Source of the DNA: Rhabdophis nuchalis
Taxonomy: Eukaryota > Chordata > Lepidosauria > Squamata > Natricidae
Length of the DNA: 64,000 nucleotides
Direction of reading: 5' to 3'
Assembly: GCA_039707465.1 (NCBI GenBank)
Contig: CM077651.1
Location: 26,013,019 to 26,077,018 of the forward strand
Shown: one piece after another, positions 11,177-22,011 of the stretch
Numbering within the stretch: the first letter of the stretch is position 1
Layout: every line of letters starts with the position of its first letter
Translations under genes and position numbers: made by a program
Notes under the pieces: model-generated
The model's database searches: none
Seen by the model: only the letters and a program-made list of their open reading frames with translations
Told to the model about the DNA's origin: nothing

Positions 11177-12720
11177 TCAAGATCAAAACACAGGAATTGG
11201 AAGCATTCACCAAATGTATCAACTCTGTGGACAGATACATCACATTCAATACAATACAATACAATACAATAGCAGATTTGGAAGGGACCTTGGAGGTCTT
11301 CTAGTCCAACCCACTGCCTAGGCAGGAACCTTATACCGTTTCAGACAAATGGCTATCCAACATCTTCTTAAATACTTCCAGTTTTGGGGCATTCACAACT
11401 TCTGGAGGCAAGCTATTCCACTGATTAATTGTTCTAACTGTCAGGAAATTTCTCCTCAGTTCTAAGTTGCTTCTCTCCTTGATTAGTTTCCACCCATTGC
11501 TTCTTGTTCTACCCTCAGGTGCCTTGGAGAATAGCTTGACTCCTTCTTCTTTGTGGCAACCCCAGAGATATTGGAATACTGCTATCATATCTCCCCTACT
11601 CCTTCTTTTCATGAAACTAGACATACCCAGTTCCTGCAACCATTCCTCATATGTTTTAGCCTCAGTCCTCTAACCATCTTTGTTGCTCTTCTCTGTACTT
11701 TTTCTAGAGTCTCCACATCTTTTCTACATCATGACCACCAAAATTGAATGCAGTATTCCAAGTGTGGCCTTACCAAGGCATTATATAGTGGTGTTAACAC
11801 TTCACGTGATCTTGATTCTATCCCTCTGTTTATGCAGTCTAGAACTGTGTTGGCTTTTTTGGCAGCTACTGCACATGGCTGGCTCATATTTAAATGGTTG
11901 TCCACTAGGACTCCAAGATACCTCTCACAATTACTAGTATTGAGCAAGGTACCACCTATACTATACCTGTGCTCTTTTCACCATTGAATTTCATTTGTTA
12001 AGATAGTGCCCAATGTTCAGGTTTGTCAAGATCCTTCTGTACCTTAAACCTATCTTCCGGACACATTCACAAGGGAAGATGTTAAGGAAAATAGTCTAGC
12101 CTTCCTGAACTGTGCTGTACACATTAAGGAAAACAAGCACATTAAGGAAGACAGAAAATATTGTAGTTTACAGAAAACTCACACACATAGATCAAGTTCT
12201 TACATTTTGATTCTTACCACCTACTGGAGCACAAAAGTGGAGTTATCAAAACATACCTATATAACTGAAGGTCTGCCTACCAGCAAAGATGACACAGAAA
12301 GAGAATTAAAACACATCAAGGAAGCCCTCAGAATGTGTGGCTATCCCAAGTAAGCCTTCATCAAATCCCCCAAAAGACCCAGCAGGAGCTCCTCCTTAAC
12401 AGACAAAGAAGAGAACAATAAATGAAGCAATGTTGCCATTCCATATGTTGCAGGAATATCAGAAAAGCTCAGGAGGATCTTCAGCTAACACAACATACAT
12501 GCCACTTCAAACCCAAGAATACACCAAGGCAGAAGCGTCTCCATCCTAAAGATAAAACATTCAGACACAAACTGAGCAAAGTGGTATATGTAGTATAATG
12601 CAGTGAACTATGTGCAGCTCTGTACATTGGGGAAACAAAACAACCACTTCATAAGTGTGTGACACAACACCTGAGAACAAATTCATCAGGACAAGATTCA
12701 GCAGAAAAACATTTGCCTCT

Positions 12721-12725
<5 letters not shown>
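11177..12725 (+). mobile_element. Penelope-like element remnant, split by a CR1
   Basis: Two blocks flank the CR1 at 11249-12061. The left block translates to ELEAFTKCINSVDRYITF, matching the RT-domain region of Penelope-like elements. The right block continues with FTREDVKENSLAFLNCAVHI. At 12583-12720 it reads a GIY-YIG-type endonuclease: ALYIGETKQPLHK followed by QHLRTNSSGQDSA. Stops interrupt the frame, so it is a pseudogene. An (AC)n run follows at 12726. Penelope-like elements encode RT plus GIY-YIG and are known in squamates. The 5' boundary is uncertain. Confidence 0.8.
11249..12061 (-). mobile_element. CR1 LINE fragment, 5'-truncated
   Basis: Minus-strand CR1 3' part. The 3' end is the (CAATA)n/(ATTGT)n tail next to the typical CR1 end sequence at 11270-11340. 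Translated pieces include KLFSKAPEGRTRSNGWKL, RRNFLTVRTINQWNSLPPEV and ERYLGVLVDNHLNMSQ, the CR1 RT C-terminal region, with frame breaks. An eight-base direct repeat, CACATTCA, stands at 11241-11248 and 12062-12069 and is a plausible target duplication. It closely resembles the longer copy at 26882-28981. Confidence 0.9.

Positions 12726-12756
<31 letters not shown>
12726..12756. repeat. (AC)n microsatellite
   Basis: About 15 AC units directly after the Penelope-like endonuclease remnant. Confidence 0.96.
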
Positions 12757-12757
<1 letters not shown>

Positions 12758-14429
12758 TTAAAAAAGAAACAATTGCAACAATAGCCAACAAGAGATTGTA
12801 GTCTTCCTCCAACTATAATAATCTGAAATTAAGTATATTTTTAATTCTGACCCCCAACTCTTTTTGTTTTTTGTTTTGGAAAACATAAATTTCCATTTCA
12901 GATAAACCTGTTGACAATGTAATTGTAAACTGCCCTACATAATCCCTGAAGCATCAGTGCTGACATTGAGGTTTTCAGGATTCACCATATGTAAATTTGT
13001 TCAGATATAATTCCGATTACTGTCCTGCAATTTGCTTTTCATCTGCAGCCTCCAGCATTCCTCATTCTCTCCCTTCTCCTTAACACCCTCTTGGAATAAG
13101 GATTTTCATTCTTCTTTCATTGCACATCACATTTTTAGACTCCATTACAGGACTTTCAGTGTTTGACTCACCCTGAAGAAATTCCAGATCAATAAACAAA
13201 TGATCTACTACTCTAGAGAGCTCTGTATGTGCTACATTCTTTAATGTGAACTTTTAATAAAGAAAGGATTGAGGCAGAGAGAAAAAAACTTGAAATGTTG
13301 ATATAACATATGACCCTTCCGTTTTTTTATCATCTGTTTCAAGTAAAAGATTTCTAAATGAAAATGTATCATAAAGTTGATCAAATTGAACTACCAATAA
13401 ACACATTTAATATTCTAGAAGCTTTTAATCAACTAAAGTAATTTCAGATAGATTTTGTAAGCAAAGTTTTTATAGCTATTGAATCATAATCATTTTCTCT
13501 TTCTCTCATTATCTCTCTCATTTTCATTGAGCTCACTCACTTTTAATTACATTATTGATTGCTATTTGTGAATATATAAATGGATTATGGAGGAATTTCA
13601 TGCACACTATAGATTAGTAAAAAAATGAAATGCACACAGTAAGCCATACGAATGGCTTGTCATATGAAATAATCCCTCTATAAGGCTGATGGATGACTTC
13701 AAAATTTTATTAATAAATAAATACAATATGGACTTAATTTTGGATTCTCAAAGACATGTGTAATACTATCATTCATCATGCACAAAAGATCAGGTCCACA
13801 CATGAAGGTCTAACTATATGCTACTCATGCCTATGCACAGGAATTTTCTCAACTAAAGGCTAGCACCTGCTAGGAGCTAGGTAAGGGTCAATGGAATTCA
13901 AGGAGGGTTGGACTTAGTCCTCTTGTGGCTATGCAGAGATCCTATGCTAATCCTACTTTTAACTCCATTGCCAGGTTCTTCCAATCCTTCCGCTAATCAA
14001 TAGCATGAAAAATGATAATAAATATTTTTGAAATCTTATACTTGTGATTATGCAAAGTCCAAATCTACTTCAAAGTTTTGTATCTAATTTACTTCTTCTC
14101 TCCATCTGTTCACAGTTGCTAAACAATAAGAAGAAGGAGTAACAATGTGGGTCTCATAATTAAGGCCATTACTCATCTGTGCATATTCAAAAGCATCCTG
14201 TCTTACTTGGAAATGGAAAAGGAATTTCCTCAGATCAATAATAGCGGTATTGATAGATTTTTTAAAATGATACTCATGTATTCCTAGGAGCCTCAGAGTA
14301 TTAAGGAAGAGGCCTAAAAGACTCACTATCACCAGCCAATTCTTATCATCCCAACAGGAAGGAAACAAGGGTTTTCCTCCCAATCAGCTGGGACTTAGGG
14401 TATAGAGAATAGATGGGAGTGTGGCCAGC
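12757..14429. other. Intronic stretch; one unclassified repeat copy
   Basis: Mostly AT-rich unique-looking sequence. Positions 13825-13990 resemble 51490-51660 (shared TATGxACAGGAAT, CTCAACTAA, AAGGGTCAA and TGTGGCTATG blocks), so this is one copy of an unclassified interspersed repeat. Confidence 0.5.
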
Positions 14430-14520
14430 CAGAGGTGGTATTTATCGGTTCCCCGAACTACTTAAAATTTCCGCTACTGGTTCTCCAGAACTGGTCAGAA
14501 CCTGCTGAATACCACCTCTG
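14430..14520. mobile_element. Short palindromic MITE
   Basis: A 91-base element with inverted ends CAGAGGTGGTATT and AATACCACCTCTG and an interior of mirrored ACTGGTTCTCCAGAACTGGT type. The CAG...CTG termini and the TGGT(T) start suggest a hAT-type MITE related to the larger elements at 19652, 29745 and 62647. A clean eight-base duplication was not visible. Confidence 0.65.
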
Positions 14521-15261
14521 GCTTGCACATACAAAAGCAGGATTTGATCCTGACTTATTTGATCATGAATGCCTTTGACTGAAAAGATAGAAAAGGAATC
14601 TCCTGAATACTTTCTTTAAAAAATATCAAATGAAGCGTGCCACTCACTAATGGTACTAGCATTAAAAGGAGTGGGTGGAGATGTGTTCATTTTGTTGTTG
14701 CCCATCACAGGAAATAATATGTTTTCCCCCTTTAATGGTACCCCATTACTTGGCATCTGAAGACAGGCTGCCTTATCTATGTAATGTTAGTGATTCACTT
14801 GACACAGAGATCAATAATAAGTCTCATGAAGTTCTGCACTAACAGATGAAGTGACATCTGTGGAAGAAAATGTGTTCAGTTCCAAGAAGCAATCCAGACA
14901 ATTTCAATTAACCTTTTTTTTTTTACATTTTATTTACTTCCCCCCAAAGTGCTGATTTCATAACAAGCATATTCAGCTTCAACAAACAAAAAAGCTATTT
15001 TCTTTTCTTTCCTCAATATTTCCTGACAGAATTGGGGGGGGGGGGGAAGTATTCCCCTGGCCTCCAAGCTAGTACACTACGTTCCTTCTTTCCTTCACTA
15101 AACCTAAAACAAGTTTCAGAATGTTTATTAGGAAAACCTGAGATTGAATTTCATAGTCCCTAACTTCAGGGACTATGAATAGTGCCATTCAATTCAGTGT
15201 ATCTATGCAGCAAACAAAGAGGCACTGGAAATTTCCCATTCATTCCCAACCCCAAGATTGA
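14521..15261. other. Intronic stretch, nothing recognised
   Basis: No gene or element recognised. A run of about 14 G lies at 15036-15049. Confidence 0.5.
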
Positions 15262-15528
15262 ACCCCGCTCCTTCCGTCTTAAATTAAAAACTCACTTTTT
15301 CTGTCTGGCCGGCCTGGGATAGTCTCCCTGTCTTGGGGTTTTTATTGGGTAGCTTTTAGTATAGTTAGTTTTATGGGAATTTTAGCACAGGTTAAGTTTA
15401 ATTTGGTTTTAGAACTGTTTGTATATTTTTTATTGTTTTTATTCTACCTGTGCACCGCCCCGAGTCCCCATGGGGAGAGGGAGCGGTTTATAAGTATTAA
15501 AATTATTATTATTATTATTATTATTATA
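15262..15528 (+). mobile_element. L2-clade LINE 3' end
   Basis: Starts in the C-terminal ORF2 end (CTCCTTCCGTCTTAAATT, 'SFRLKLKTHFF'-like, then CTGGCCGGCCTGGGATAG). It continues through the 3' UTR to a GTGCACCGCCCCGAGTCC hairpin and an (ATT)n tail. It is nearly the same 3' end as the copies ending at 34998 and 41535. The rest of the element is missing (5' truncation). Confidence 0.88.
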
Positions 15529-15866
15529 TGCATCTGATGGACAAAAAATTGGGTGTTGTTTGCTGTGGGTTTATTTTATAGAGTGTCTATAGCCTGACGA
15601 AATGGTCATAAATGATTTCTCCGTGGTTAGATCCTAGCCTATTTTTCTCTTGGCTCACTTTCTCTTTTGATTGATTCCACCATGATGATTGCAGTCACCT
15701 AAACCCAGCAATTACATTATTAGAGGAAGTAACAGAGCACTGACTAAGCAGAACTAAGCATGAATAAAACAAGATATAGTGGAGATGGCACAGCTCCAGC
15801 TCCTATGCTTGTGTTTGTGGTTCTCTGTGTGTGTGTATACAGTAGATTTGTGTATGTGTGTACATG

Positions 15867-15898
15867 TTTGTTTGTTTGTTTGTTTGTTTGTTTGTTTA
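15867..15898. repeat. (TTTG)n microsatellite
   Basis: About eight TTTG units, preceded by a GT-rich stretch from 15819. Confidence 0.95.
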
Positions 15899-16785
15899 TT
15901 GGTTCCCTCCTCATCTGCTGTAAGAGTATAAATGAAATGTAATGCTTAATATCATGAATGTATATTTTTCCTGTAAATAACAGCTACGAGAGGGAAGAAA
16001 TGACACCATATCACATTTTGTACTAACAACAGATTGCTGGGAACAGGAAAAGGAAGGCCTGCTTTTCATTGAACCATGGTAGAGGGTAGATTAAATAATG
16101 AAAATAAGTTAGCGATAAGAGCTAACCTCTGACTTCTCCCTTAGGAGCTGATATAAACTCCATTCATCTGCATGCAATCATTCCATTTTTCACTAATCAG
16201 GCTGGTACAGAAGCCTAAATATCAGAGGAAGTAGCATTTATTACCTCCCTACCCCTCACCCCCCCCAAATAACCTGCTGAGGACATGAAAGAACCTAAAA
16301 ATGTCCCCCCCTGCCCATCCCCCCAAGTCACAACATATCCCAGAACCACAGAATAATTGTGGGGAAAATGGGAGAAGGGAGTGCTATGCATGTTACCATG
16401 AGCACCAAAAGAAAAAGCAGACTATAAGTTCTTCCCACTCCGTTTGAAAATTGAACTATGGATTTTACTGGCAGTTTGAGTCAAAACATCCAGTTTGTTC
16501 CTGAGCAGCTACAACTGAAAGGTACACTTCATAGCAAAAGAAGCACTGGGCAAGAACGAAATTTTAAAATGTTCCTGTTCTAAATTCTATTTCAAACTGA
16601 AAGTTTCACAGCACCCAATTATCTAAAAGCTAAGAAACTAGATATGAATACAATTCAGCAGTTTAAACATATGGTTAGTAAACCACAAATCACATACTAA
16701 ACCTTGACAGTAACAACTGAGGTGACGTGCTATGGAATAGAATATTTATTAATAGGCAGTTACATTAGTTTTTTTCAAGAAAGAA
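15899..16785. other. Intronic stretch, nothing recognised
   Basis: No gene, RNA or transposon recognised. Two C-rich runs lie at 16258-16266 and 16314-16324. Confidence 0.5.
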
Positions 16786-16865
16786 AGAGAGAAAGAAAGG
16801 AAGAAAGGAAGGAAGGAAAGAAAAGGAAGGAAGGAAGAAAGATATAGAAAGATAGATAGATAGAT

Positions 16866-16940
<75 letters not shown>
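16786..16940. repeat. (GAAA)/(GGAA)n followed by (GATA)n
   Basis: Purine-rich GAAA and GGAA units at 16786-16843 pass into a GATA tract at about 16850-16940, about 22 units with one irregular GATGATA near 16864. GATA arrays of this kind are the Bkm-type repeat known from snakes. Confidence 0.95.
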
Positions 16941-18042
16941 TGATTGATTAACTCTCTTTGGAGTCTCCTAAATATATGCAACCAAAAGAATAATCTTTGG
17001 AACTTAAGAGCTAAAGAACAATGTTTCTTTAGCTGCCATTATGAAAAAGAAAACAACAAAAAACTAAATCCTAAAATGTGTTCAATATCCTTTTATGCAC
17101 AAAGCAACTTACTCTGAGGTAGAGGAAAAATATAAAATCCAAGTTCGGAATATGAAAATGTTGCCCAAACAAAAAAAAATTAGACTGCAGCCTCCCACAT
17201 TTGACATGTAAGCACTGTTAAACAGACAACATATTATTTTTGAATAAATGTACAAAACACAATGTTAGTCTAGTCACATTTCTATTTCCAGTATTAGATT
17301 CGACTACCTATCTCAAAAGAAAACCGAAGCAGATTAGATAGCAAAGTCAAGATGCAGGATCCACCCCCCTTCTATGAGAAAGGAGGAGGAGGAGGAGGCA
17401 GAATTTGTTTCTAATTATTATTTCTTATATTTCCTGACAATCTTAAGGGGCTTCTGTTATGAAGCCCTTATGAATACCAGCCTGAATTCTGGCCATTAAA
17501 CTAATATACTAGCCTATCTTACAGAGAAACTAATTAATATATCTATACCATTGTCGATAAATAACACTGTACATTCCACCTCATTCTTCCATCACTAACA
17601 GGATAAAGGCTAGTTTTTCTACATAATTTTTGCTATCACTTTCATTCATGAAGACAGTATAATAATTAGATATGCCACATTTAATTTTATATAAGAACTA
17701 TAGGTACTTCCAGTACCTATCAAACATAATCATTGCAGCTATGTAAATATTTTGTTTATTGTAATGTTTGCAATTAGATATTATTTATGAAGTTTTGTTA
17801 TAATATCTGTATGTACTGATTACAACTTTAATGCAGTGTAAGCATTTGGCATATAAAGGTAGAATGGAAAAATTCTTCAGAAGATTGGGAAGGTCAGAAG
17901 TAAAAGTTGTAAACTGATAGAAGTTTCAGAAATTATAACTAGGTAATATAATCATTTGAATTCATCCCCAAATTAATTAAAAGTATTTTTAGGACGAAAG
18001 TACTTCTTTTTTTTTTTTTTTACTATCTAAGGGAGTTGTTAT
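16941..18042. other. Intronic stretch, nothing recognised
   Basis: AT-rich with a short (GGA)n run at 17382-17398 and a poly-T at 18007-18022. No element recognised. Confidence 0.5.
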
Positions 18043-18835
18043 TTATTTAATTTTGGAAAATTTATATAACCACCTACTCCTTCATGGCAACTCCAGGTAG
18101 CTTACAGAAAATAAAAAACCCAATGTAAAAGAAATAAAATAATAATAGAATAATAACCCCCACCCCTACCCCCTTAGCAACAATACACACTCAAACCAAT
18201 CATTTAACGGCTCTATCCCACTCTGAGCAGTGACGTTTAGTGGCTAAGATGCTGAGAAAGGTTGGCAGTTTCGTGGTTCGAATCCCTAGCACTGCGTAAC
18301 GGAGCAAGCTCCCATTACTTGTCCAAGCTTCTGCCAAACTAGTAGTTCGAAAGCATGTAAAAATGCAAGTAGAAAAATAGGGACCACCTTTGGTGGGAAG
18401 GTAACAGCATTCTGTGTGCCTTTGGCATTTAGTTATGCCGGCCACATGACCACGGAGAACGTCTTTGGACAATGCTGGCTCTTCAGCTTTGAAACGGAGA
18501 TGAGTACTGCCCCCTAGAGTTGGGAACAACTAGCACATATGTGCAAGGGGAAGCTTTACCTTATACCACTGAGTTCCCTAGGCCTGCTGGCAAAACCACG
18601 CCTTCAAGGCCTTCTAAAAGAGGGTCAGAGTGGGGATTAGCCTAATTTCTGGAGGGATAATGTTCCAGAGGGAGGGAGCCTCTATGGGGAAGGCCTTTCT
18701 TCTGGATCTCACCAGATGCACCTTCTTAGGGGGTGGGACCCGCAACATTCCTTGCCTCCCTATTCTAGTGGGTTGGTTGGATGTGACCGGCAAGAGATGG
18801 TCTCTCAGTTAATATACAAGGCAGCTATATTTAAA
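18043..18835 (-). mobile_element. L2-clade LINE fragment, interrupted by a SINE
   Basis: The 3' tail is at the left (reverse of a GGTGGTTATATAAATTTTCC-type end). The body is at 18575-18835. Minus-strand translation gives RKAFPIEAPSLWNIIPPEIR, the conserved C-terminal L2/CR1 group motif (LWNxLPPEIR), followed by a degenerate 'KALKAWFCQQA'. The Sauria SINE at 18205-18570 separates the tail from the body. The copy is decayed. Confidence 0.72.
18205..18570 (+). mobile_element. Sauria-type SINE (tRNA-derived head, Bov-B-like tail)
   Basis: The head holds a pol III B box, GGTTCGAATCC, at 18275-18285 and an A-box-like GTGGCTAAGATG upstream. The body (ATAGGGACCACCTTTGGTGG, ATGCCGGCCACATGACCA) and the end (AGAGTTGGGAACAACTAGC) are typical of the squamate SINE whose tail resembles the Bov-B LINE 3' end. 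It ends in a TTTACCTTA-type tail. Such SINEs are mobilised in trans by Bov-B reverse transcriptase. Confidence 0.85.
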
Positions 18836-19243
18836 TGAGAACTGTACAACTCCACTATTATTCATAAAAACAGGTCCGTCAATTAGTGGTAATGCAACTA
18901 TATGCATCTGGAGAAGAATGGATAGGAGCAGAATCTACCCTGGCTGACTGACTTAAAAAACACTAGCCAAGCAACAGTTCCTTACATGGCTTCACATTAC
19001 TGTTTTATTTGATAGCACCTCAAATTATATTTAGAGGATGCAAATATGAAATTCAAGACCTCCACGATGTAAGATAAACAAGGTTGATGCACATCTAAAG
19101 ACTGAAAAGGTGGGGAAACACCAAAATGTTCTTTATACTATATTTACAATAGCTTGTTTTTCAAAAATACATAACACAGCTCTTCCAGCTCCATCCTGCA
19201 TTGAAAGAGGATTAGATACCTATGTTGTAACATTATAAAACTA
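18836..19243. other. Intronic stretch, nothing recognised
   Basis: No element recognised between the L2 fragment and the TA-flanked MITE. Confidence 0.5.
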
Positions 19244-19651
19244 CTGGTAGTCTTTGACTTACAACAGTTCATTTAGTGACTGTTTGAAGTTACAATAGCA
19301 CTGATAAATTAACATGAGCATTTTTCACATTTATGACCTTTGCACAGTAGGGAAATTCAATTTTCAAACCCCTGCCTTTGCAGCATCCCCATGGCCATGT
19401 GATCACATTTGGATGCTTGACAACTGGTTCATATTTAAGACAGTTACAGTGTCCTAGGGTCATGTGATCACTTTTTCAAACTTTCTGAAGCAAAGTAAAT
19501 GGGGAAGCCAGATTCACGTAAGAACAGCCAACTGCAGTGATTCGCTTAACAAATGTGGTAAGAAAAGTCATAAAATGGAGGCAAAACTCACTTAACCAAT
19601 TTCTCACTTAGCAATGTACATTTTGGGCTCATTTGTGGTCATACGTCAAGG

Positions 19652-20505
19652 CAGGGATGGGTTTCTGGGGGATCGGCCAGGATCGGGCGAGCCCTTTCGT
19701 AAAATTTCCGGATCCCGAGCGATCCCTTTGGATCGTGGACCCGGAAGTAAGTCGCCGCTGCTAACTGCTGCTCCCAGCTGGGGCGGGCAGGCAGGAAAGC
19801 AAGCAAGGCGACTGCGCTGTCTTCTTTTTCCCTCAACGAAGCGCCGCCTCCTCCTCGCCCATGCTTCGCTGAGGGAAAAAGAAGACAGCCAGGCCGGCTC
19901 TCCGAAGGGGTCCCCCTTTCCCCTTCTCCATGGGGGTGGGTGGTGGGGGTGGGCCGCTCACCTCGTCGCCCCACTTGGTGGAGGGATCCTTCGGCTGCGC
20001 TTGGGAAAGTCTCCCGATTGAGATAGGCCGCCACTCCCCCCTCCCCCCCGTCTTCTCAGGTAGAAGGTCGGTGCTGGAAGAGCGGGGAGGCTTCTGGCTC
20101 TGCGCCTTGCCAAATGGAGGGGACGGGGGAGGCTGGATGCGGGGAAGAAGCGATCTGTTTATTTAAATCGGAATTTCCTTGAACGGAGTTTAGGTGTGAG
20201 GCTTAGAAAACAGACCGGCAGCCGTCAAGTCCCTTCCCTGTCACTGACCTACCTGAGGCTGGTTTCACAAGCCAGCAACCCCCCCCCCTCCCCTCTTTCT
20301 GTACCATTAACTGAAATATATATATATACACATATATACAAATTGGCCACTCCCACCCGGTCACATGGCTGGCAAGCCACTCCCACCCGGTCACATGGCC
20401 GGCAAGCCACTCCCACCCGGTCACATGGCCGGCAAGCCACTCCCACCCGGTCACATGGCCAGCAAGCCACAGAACCTGTTCCAAAAATTTTGAAACCCAC
20501 CCCTG
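19652..20505. mobile_element. 854-bp non-autonomous hAT-type element
   Basis: Ends are CAGGGATGGGTTTC and GAAACCCACCCCTG. They are flanked by a perfect eight-base duplication, CGTCAAGG, at 19644-19651 and 20506-20513, the hAT signature. The interior is GC-rich, lacks a transposase and includes four 30-bp tandem units near the right end (20347-20466). Related elements with TGGGTTCC-type ends are at 29745-30135 and 62647-63384. Open frames across it are a by-product of base composition, not genes. Confidence 0.88.
20347..20466. repeat. Four 30-bp tandem units
   Basis: Unit starts CCACTCCCACCCGGTCACAT and ends GGCCGGCAAG. Units at 20347, 20377, 20407 and 20437 differ by one or two bases. They lie within the hAT element. 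Confidence 0.96.
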
Positions 20506-20521
20506 CGTCAAGGACTACCTT

Positions 20522-21063
20522 GATCAAACACTATTGTTATAGTGTTTAATCAAACACAATTTTGACTAGACACTCTAATGGTACTCCTACAACTATTGCA
20601 TACACTGGTAGATGTCTGACATGATGGTGTAATAACACTTTTCAAGTGCTGAGAAAGAGTTAATGCTGGAGAGGCTGGGAAGGTGAAAAGAAACTCAAAT
20701 TACTTGTCTGGTTACCAGGCAACTAGGCAAACATCCTCTAATTACTTCTTGATCCCTCCCACCGTTTTTTTCTCAGCTGAGCTATACTCAAATAAACGGC
20801 AAAAAGTGTGCCATTGCTGTTGATGCCTCCTAAAGAGGGAGTGGTGGGAACAGCTGCAAAGCAGTTCTTTTGCTGTCTCCTCCTCCTCCTCCTCCTCCTC
20901 CTCTTTCAACCTCGAGTCACCCTGTGAACAGTGTATTTACTCAGCAGCTGAGAGTAGATCAGCTTGCTAGAAAATCAAGCTGCTACCCCCTAGAGCATTG
21001 CTATTGTATAGTTAGTAGCACAGAAGTGGCTCATGAGAAGCTAATACCGAATTAATGTCTGTG
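20522..21063. other. Intronic stretch with a (TCC)n run
   Basis: No gene or element recognised apart from a (TCC)n microsatellite at 20875-20903. Confidence 0.5.
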
Positions 21064-21241
21064 GAGAGTCTCAGTCATCTAGATAACAGTTGTCTCAAGG
21101 GGGCTTTTTTCTTCAAAAGGCAACTGGACTGTTTTTTCCTTGAGGAAGAAGAAGAAAATGGACGGATGAGAAGTGAACCATTTTTTCCCCTTCTTCCTCA
21201 AGGAAAAAACAGTCCCATTGTCTTTTGAAGAAAAAAGCACC
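21064..21241. mobile_element. Penelope-like terminal fragment in fold-back form
   Basis: The left part (GAGAGTCTCAGTCATCTAGA) matches the sequence at 51867-51900. Positions 21101-21151 and 21189-21241 are inverted copies of each other (about 90% alike), centred on a segment with GGATGAGAAGTGAACC. That segment resembles the stem II/GAAAC part of a Penelope hammerhead motif. It reads as two terminal fragments in inverted arrangement. Confidence 0.6.
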
Positions 21242-21257
21242 TTTGTGAGATAGTACT

Positions 21258-21325
21258 GAATAACAGAGTTGGCAGTCCTTGGAGGTCTTCTAGTCCATCC
21301 CCTGCTCAAGTAGGAAACCCTATAT
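21258..21325 (-). mobile_element. CR1 3' end fragment
   Basis: AACAGAGTTGG, CTTGGAGGTCTTCTAGTCCA and CCCTGCTCAAGTAGGAAACC match the reverse-strand CR1 3' end seen at 11278 and 26918. Only the last 70 bases remain. Confidence 0.75.
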
Positions 21326-21580
21326 CAATAAGAAGGTAAAGGTTCCCACGCACGTGTGCTAATCATTTCTGGCTCTAGGCACAGTGGTCATCTCCGTTTC
21401 TAAGAGAGCCAACACTGTCCGAAGACATCTCCATGGCCATGACTAAATGCCAAAGGCACATGGAGCGCAGTTACGTTCCCACCAAAGTGGTCCCTATTTT
21501 TCTACTTACATTTTTACATGCTTTTGAACTGCTAGTTTGGCAGAAGCTGGGACAAGTAATGGGAGCTCACTCCGTTACGT
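21326..21580 (-). mobile_element. Sauria-type SINE fragment
   Basis: Reverse-complement copy of the 18205-18570 SINE. Matching blocks are AAGGTAAAGGTTCCCACGCA, CATCTCCGTTTC, ATGCCAAAGGCACATGGAGC and AGTGGTCCCTATTTTTCTAC. Its tRNA-like head is truncated at the right, before the B box. The 40 bases after it (GTTTTATACTCCGAAAAATACAGTA) are the end of a separate MITE family also seen at 37514-38474. Confidence 0.82.
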
Positions 21581-21738
21581 GGCACGTTTTATACTCCGAA
21601 AAATACAGTATATTGGATTTCAATTGTTATAATCCTTCATCCAAAGAGTTAGTTTGACACAGTGGTTTAAGGCACTAGGCTAGAAATTGGAAAAGGCTAC
21701 AGAGTATCTTGACACGAATTTAATTAAATACACAAACC

Positions 21739-21851
21739 TGGTTTATGTTCAAATATCTAATCCAGGGTTCAAATATCTAATCCAGGGTTTATGTTCAAAT
21801 ATCTGGTTTATGTTCAAATATCTGGTTTATGTTCAAATATCTAATCCAGGG
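21739..21851. repeat. Mosaic minisatellite
   Basis: Two related units alternate: one of 19 bases (CTGGTTTATGTTCAAATAT) and one of 20 bases (CTAATCCAGGGTTCAAATAT). About six units occur in mixed order. Confidence 0.88.
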
Positions 21852-22011
21852 TTTTTTCTCACAGTTTATATTCTCACAGCTTTCCCCTAGTTTGTATTCC
21901 ATCACATTTATTTCACAATTATTTTGCTTTTGTTTCAGGTAGTCTTATTTTACACTGAGCCTATGCAAAAAAGGATTTCCCCCCCAATCGTTGAATCTTT
22001 GAAGCTGAGTA

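Larger units (their letters stand above)
19244..20521 (+). mobile_element. TA-flanked MITE, copy 1, carrying a nested hAT MITE
   Basis: Outer blocks 19244-19651 and 20506-20521 form a MITE of about 420 bases. Its ends approximate CAGGTAGTCCTCGACTTAC in inverted orientation and its interior repeats CACTTAACAAxTGT and TGTGGTCAT. TA stands before the left end; the right TA has mutated. The termini and TA duplication suit a Tc1/mariner (pogo/Tigger-like) origin. Three further copies are at 22012, 23432 and 29730. A hAT element (19652-20505) sits in its right terminal repeat. Confidence 0.82.

Noticed and set aside
16775..16981. SIYLSIYLS-type frame
   Set aside because: Translation of the GATA microsatellite.
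18237..18290. tRNA gene suggested by A and B boxes
   Set aside because: The sequence is the tRNA-like head of a SINE, followed by the SINE body; no complete cloverleaf was seen.
19614..20166. GC-rich open frames read as genes or a CpG island promoter
   Set aside because: They lie inside a hAT element with perfect eight-base duplications; the frames on both strands are a by-product of base composition.
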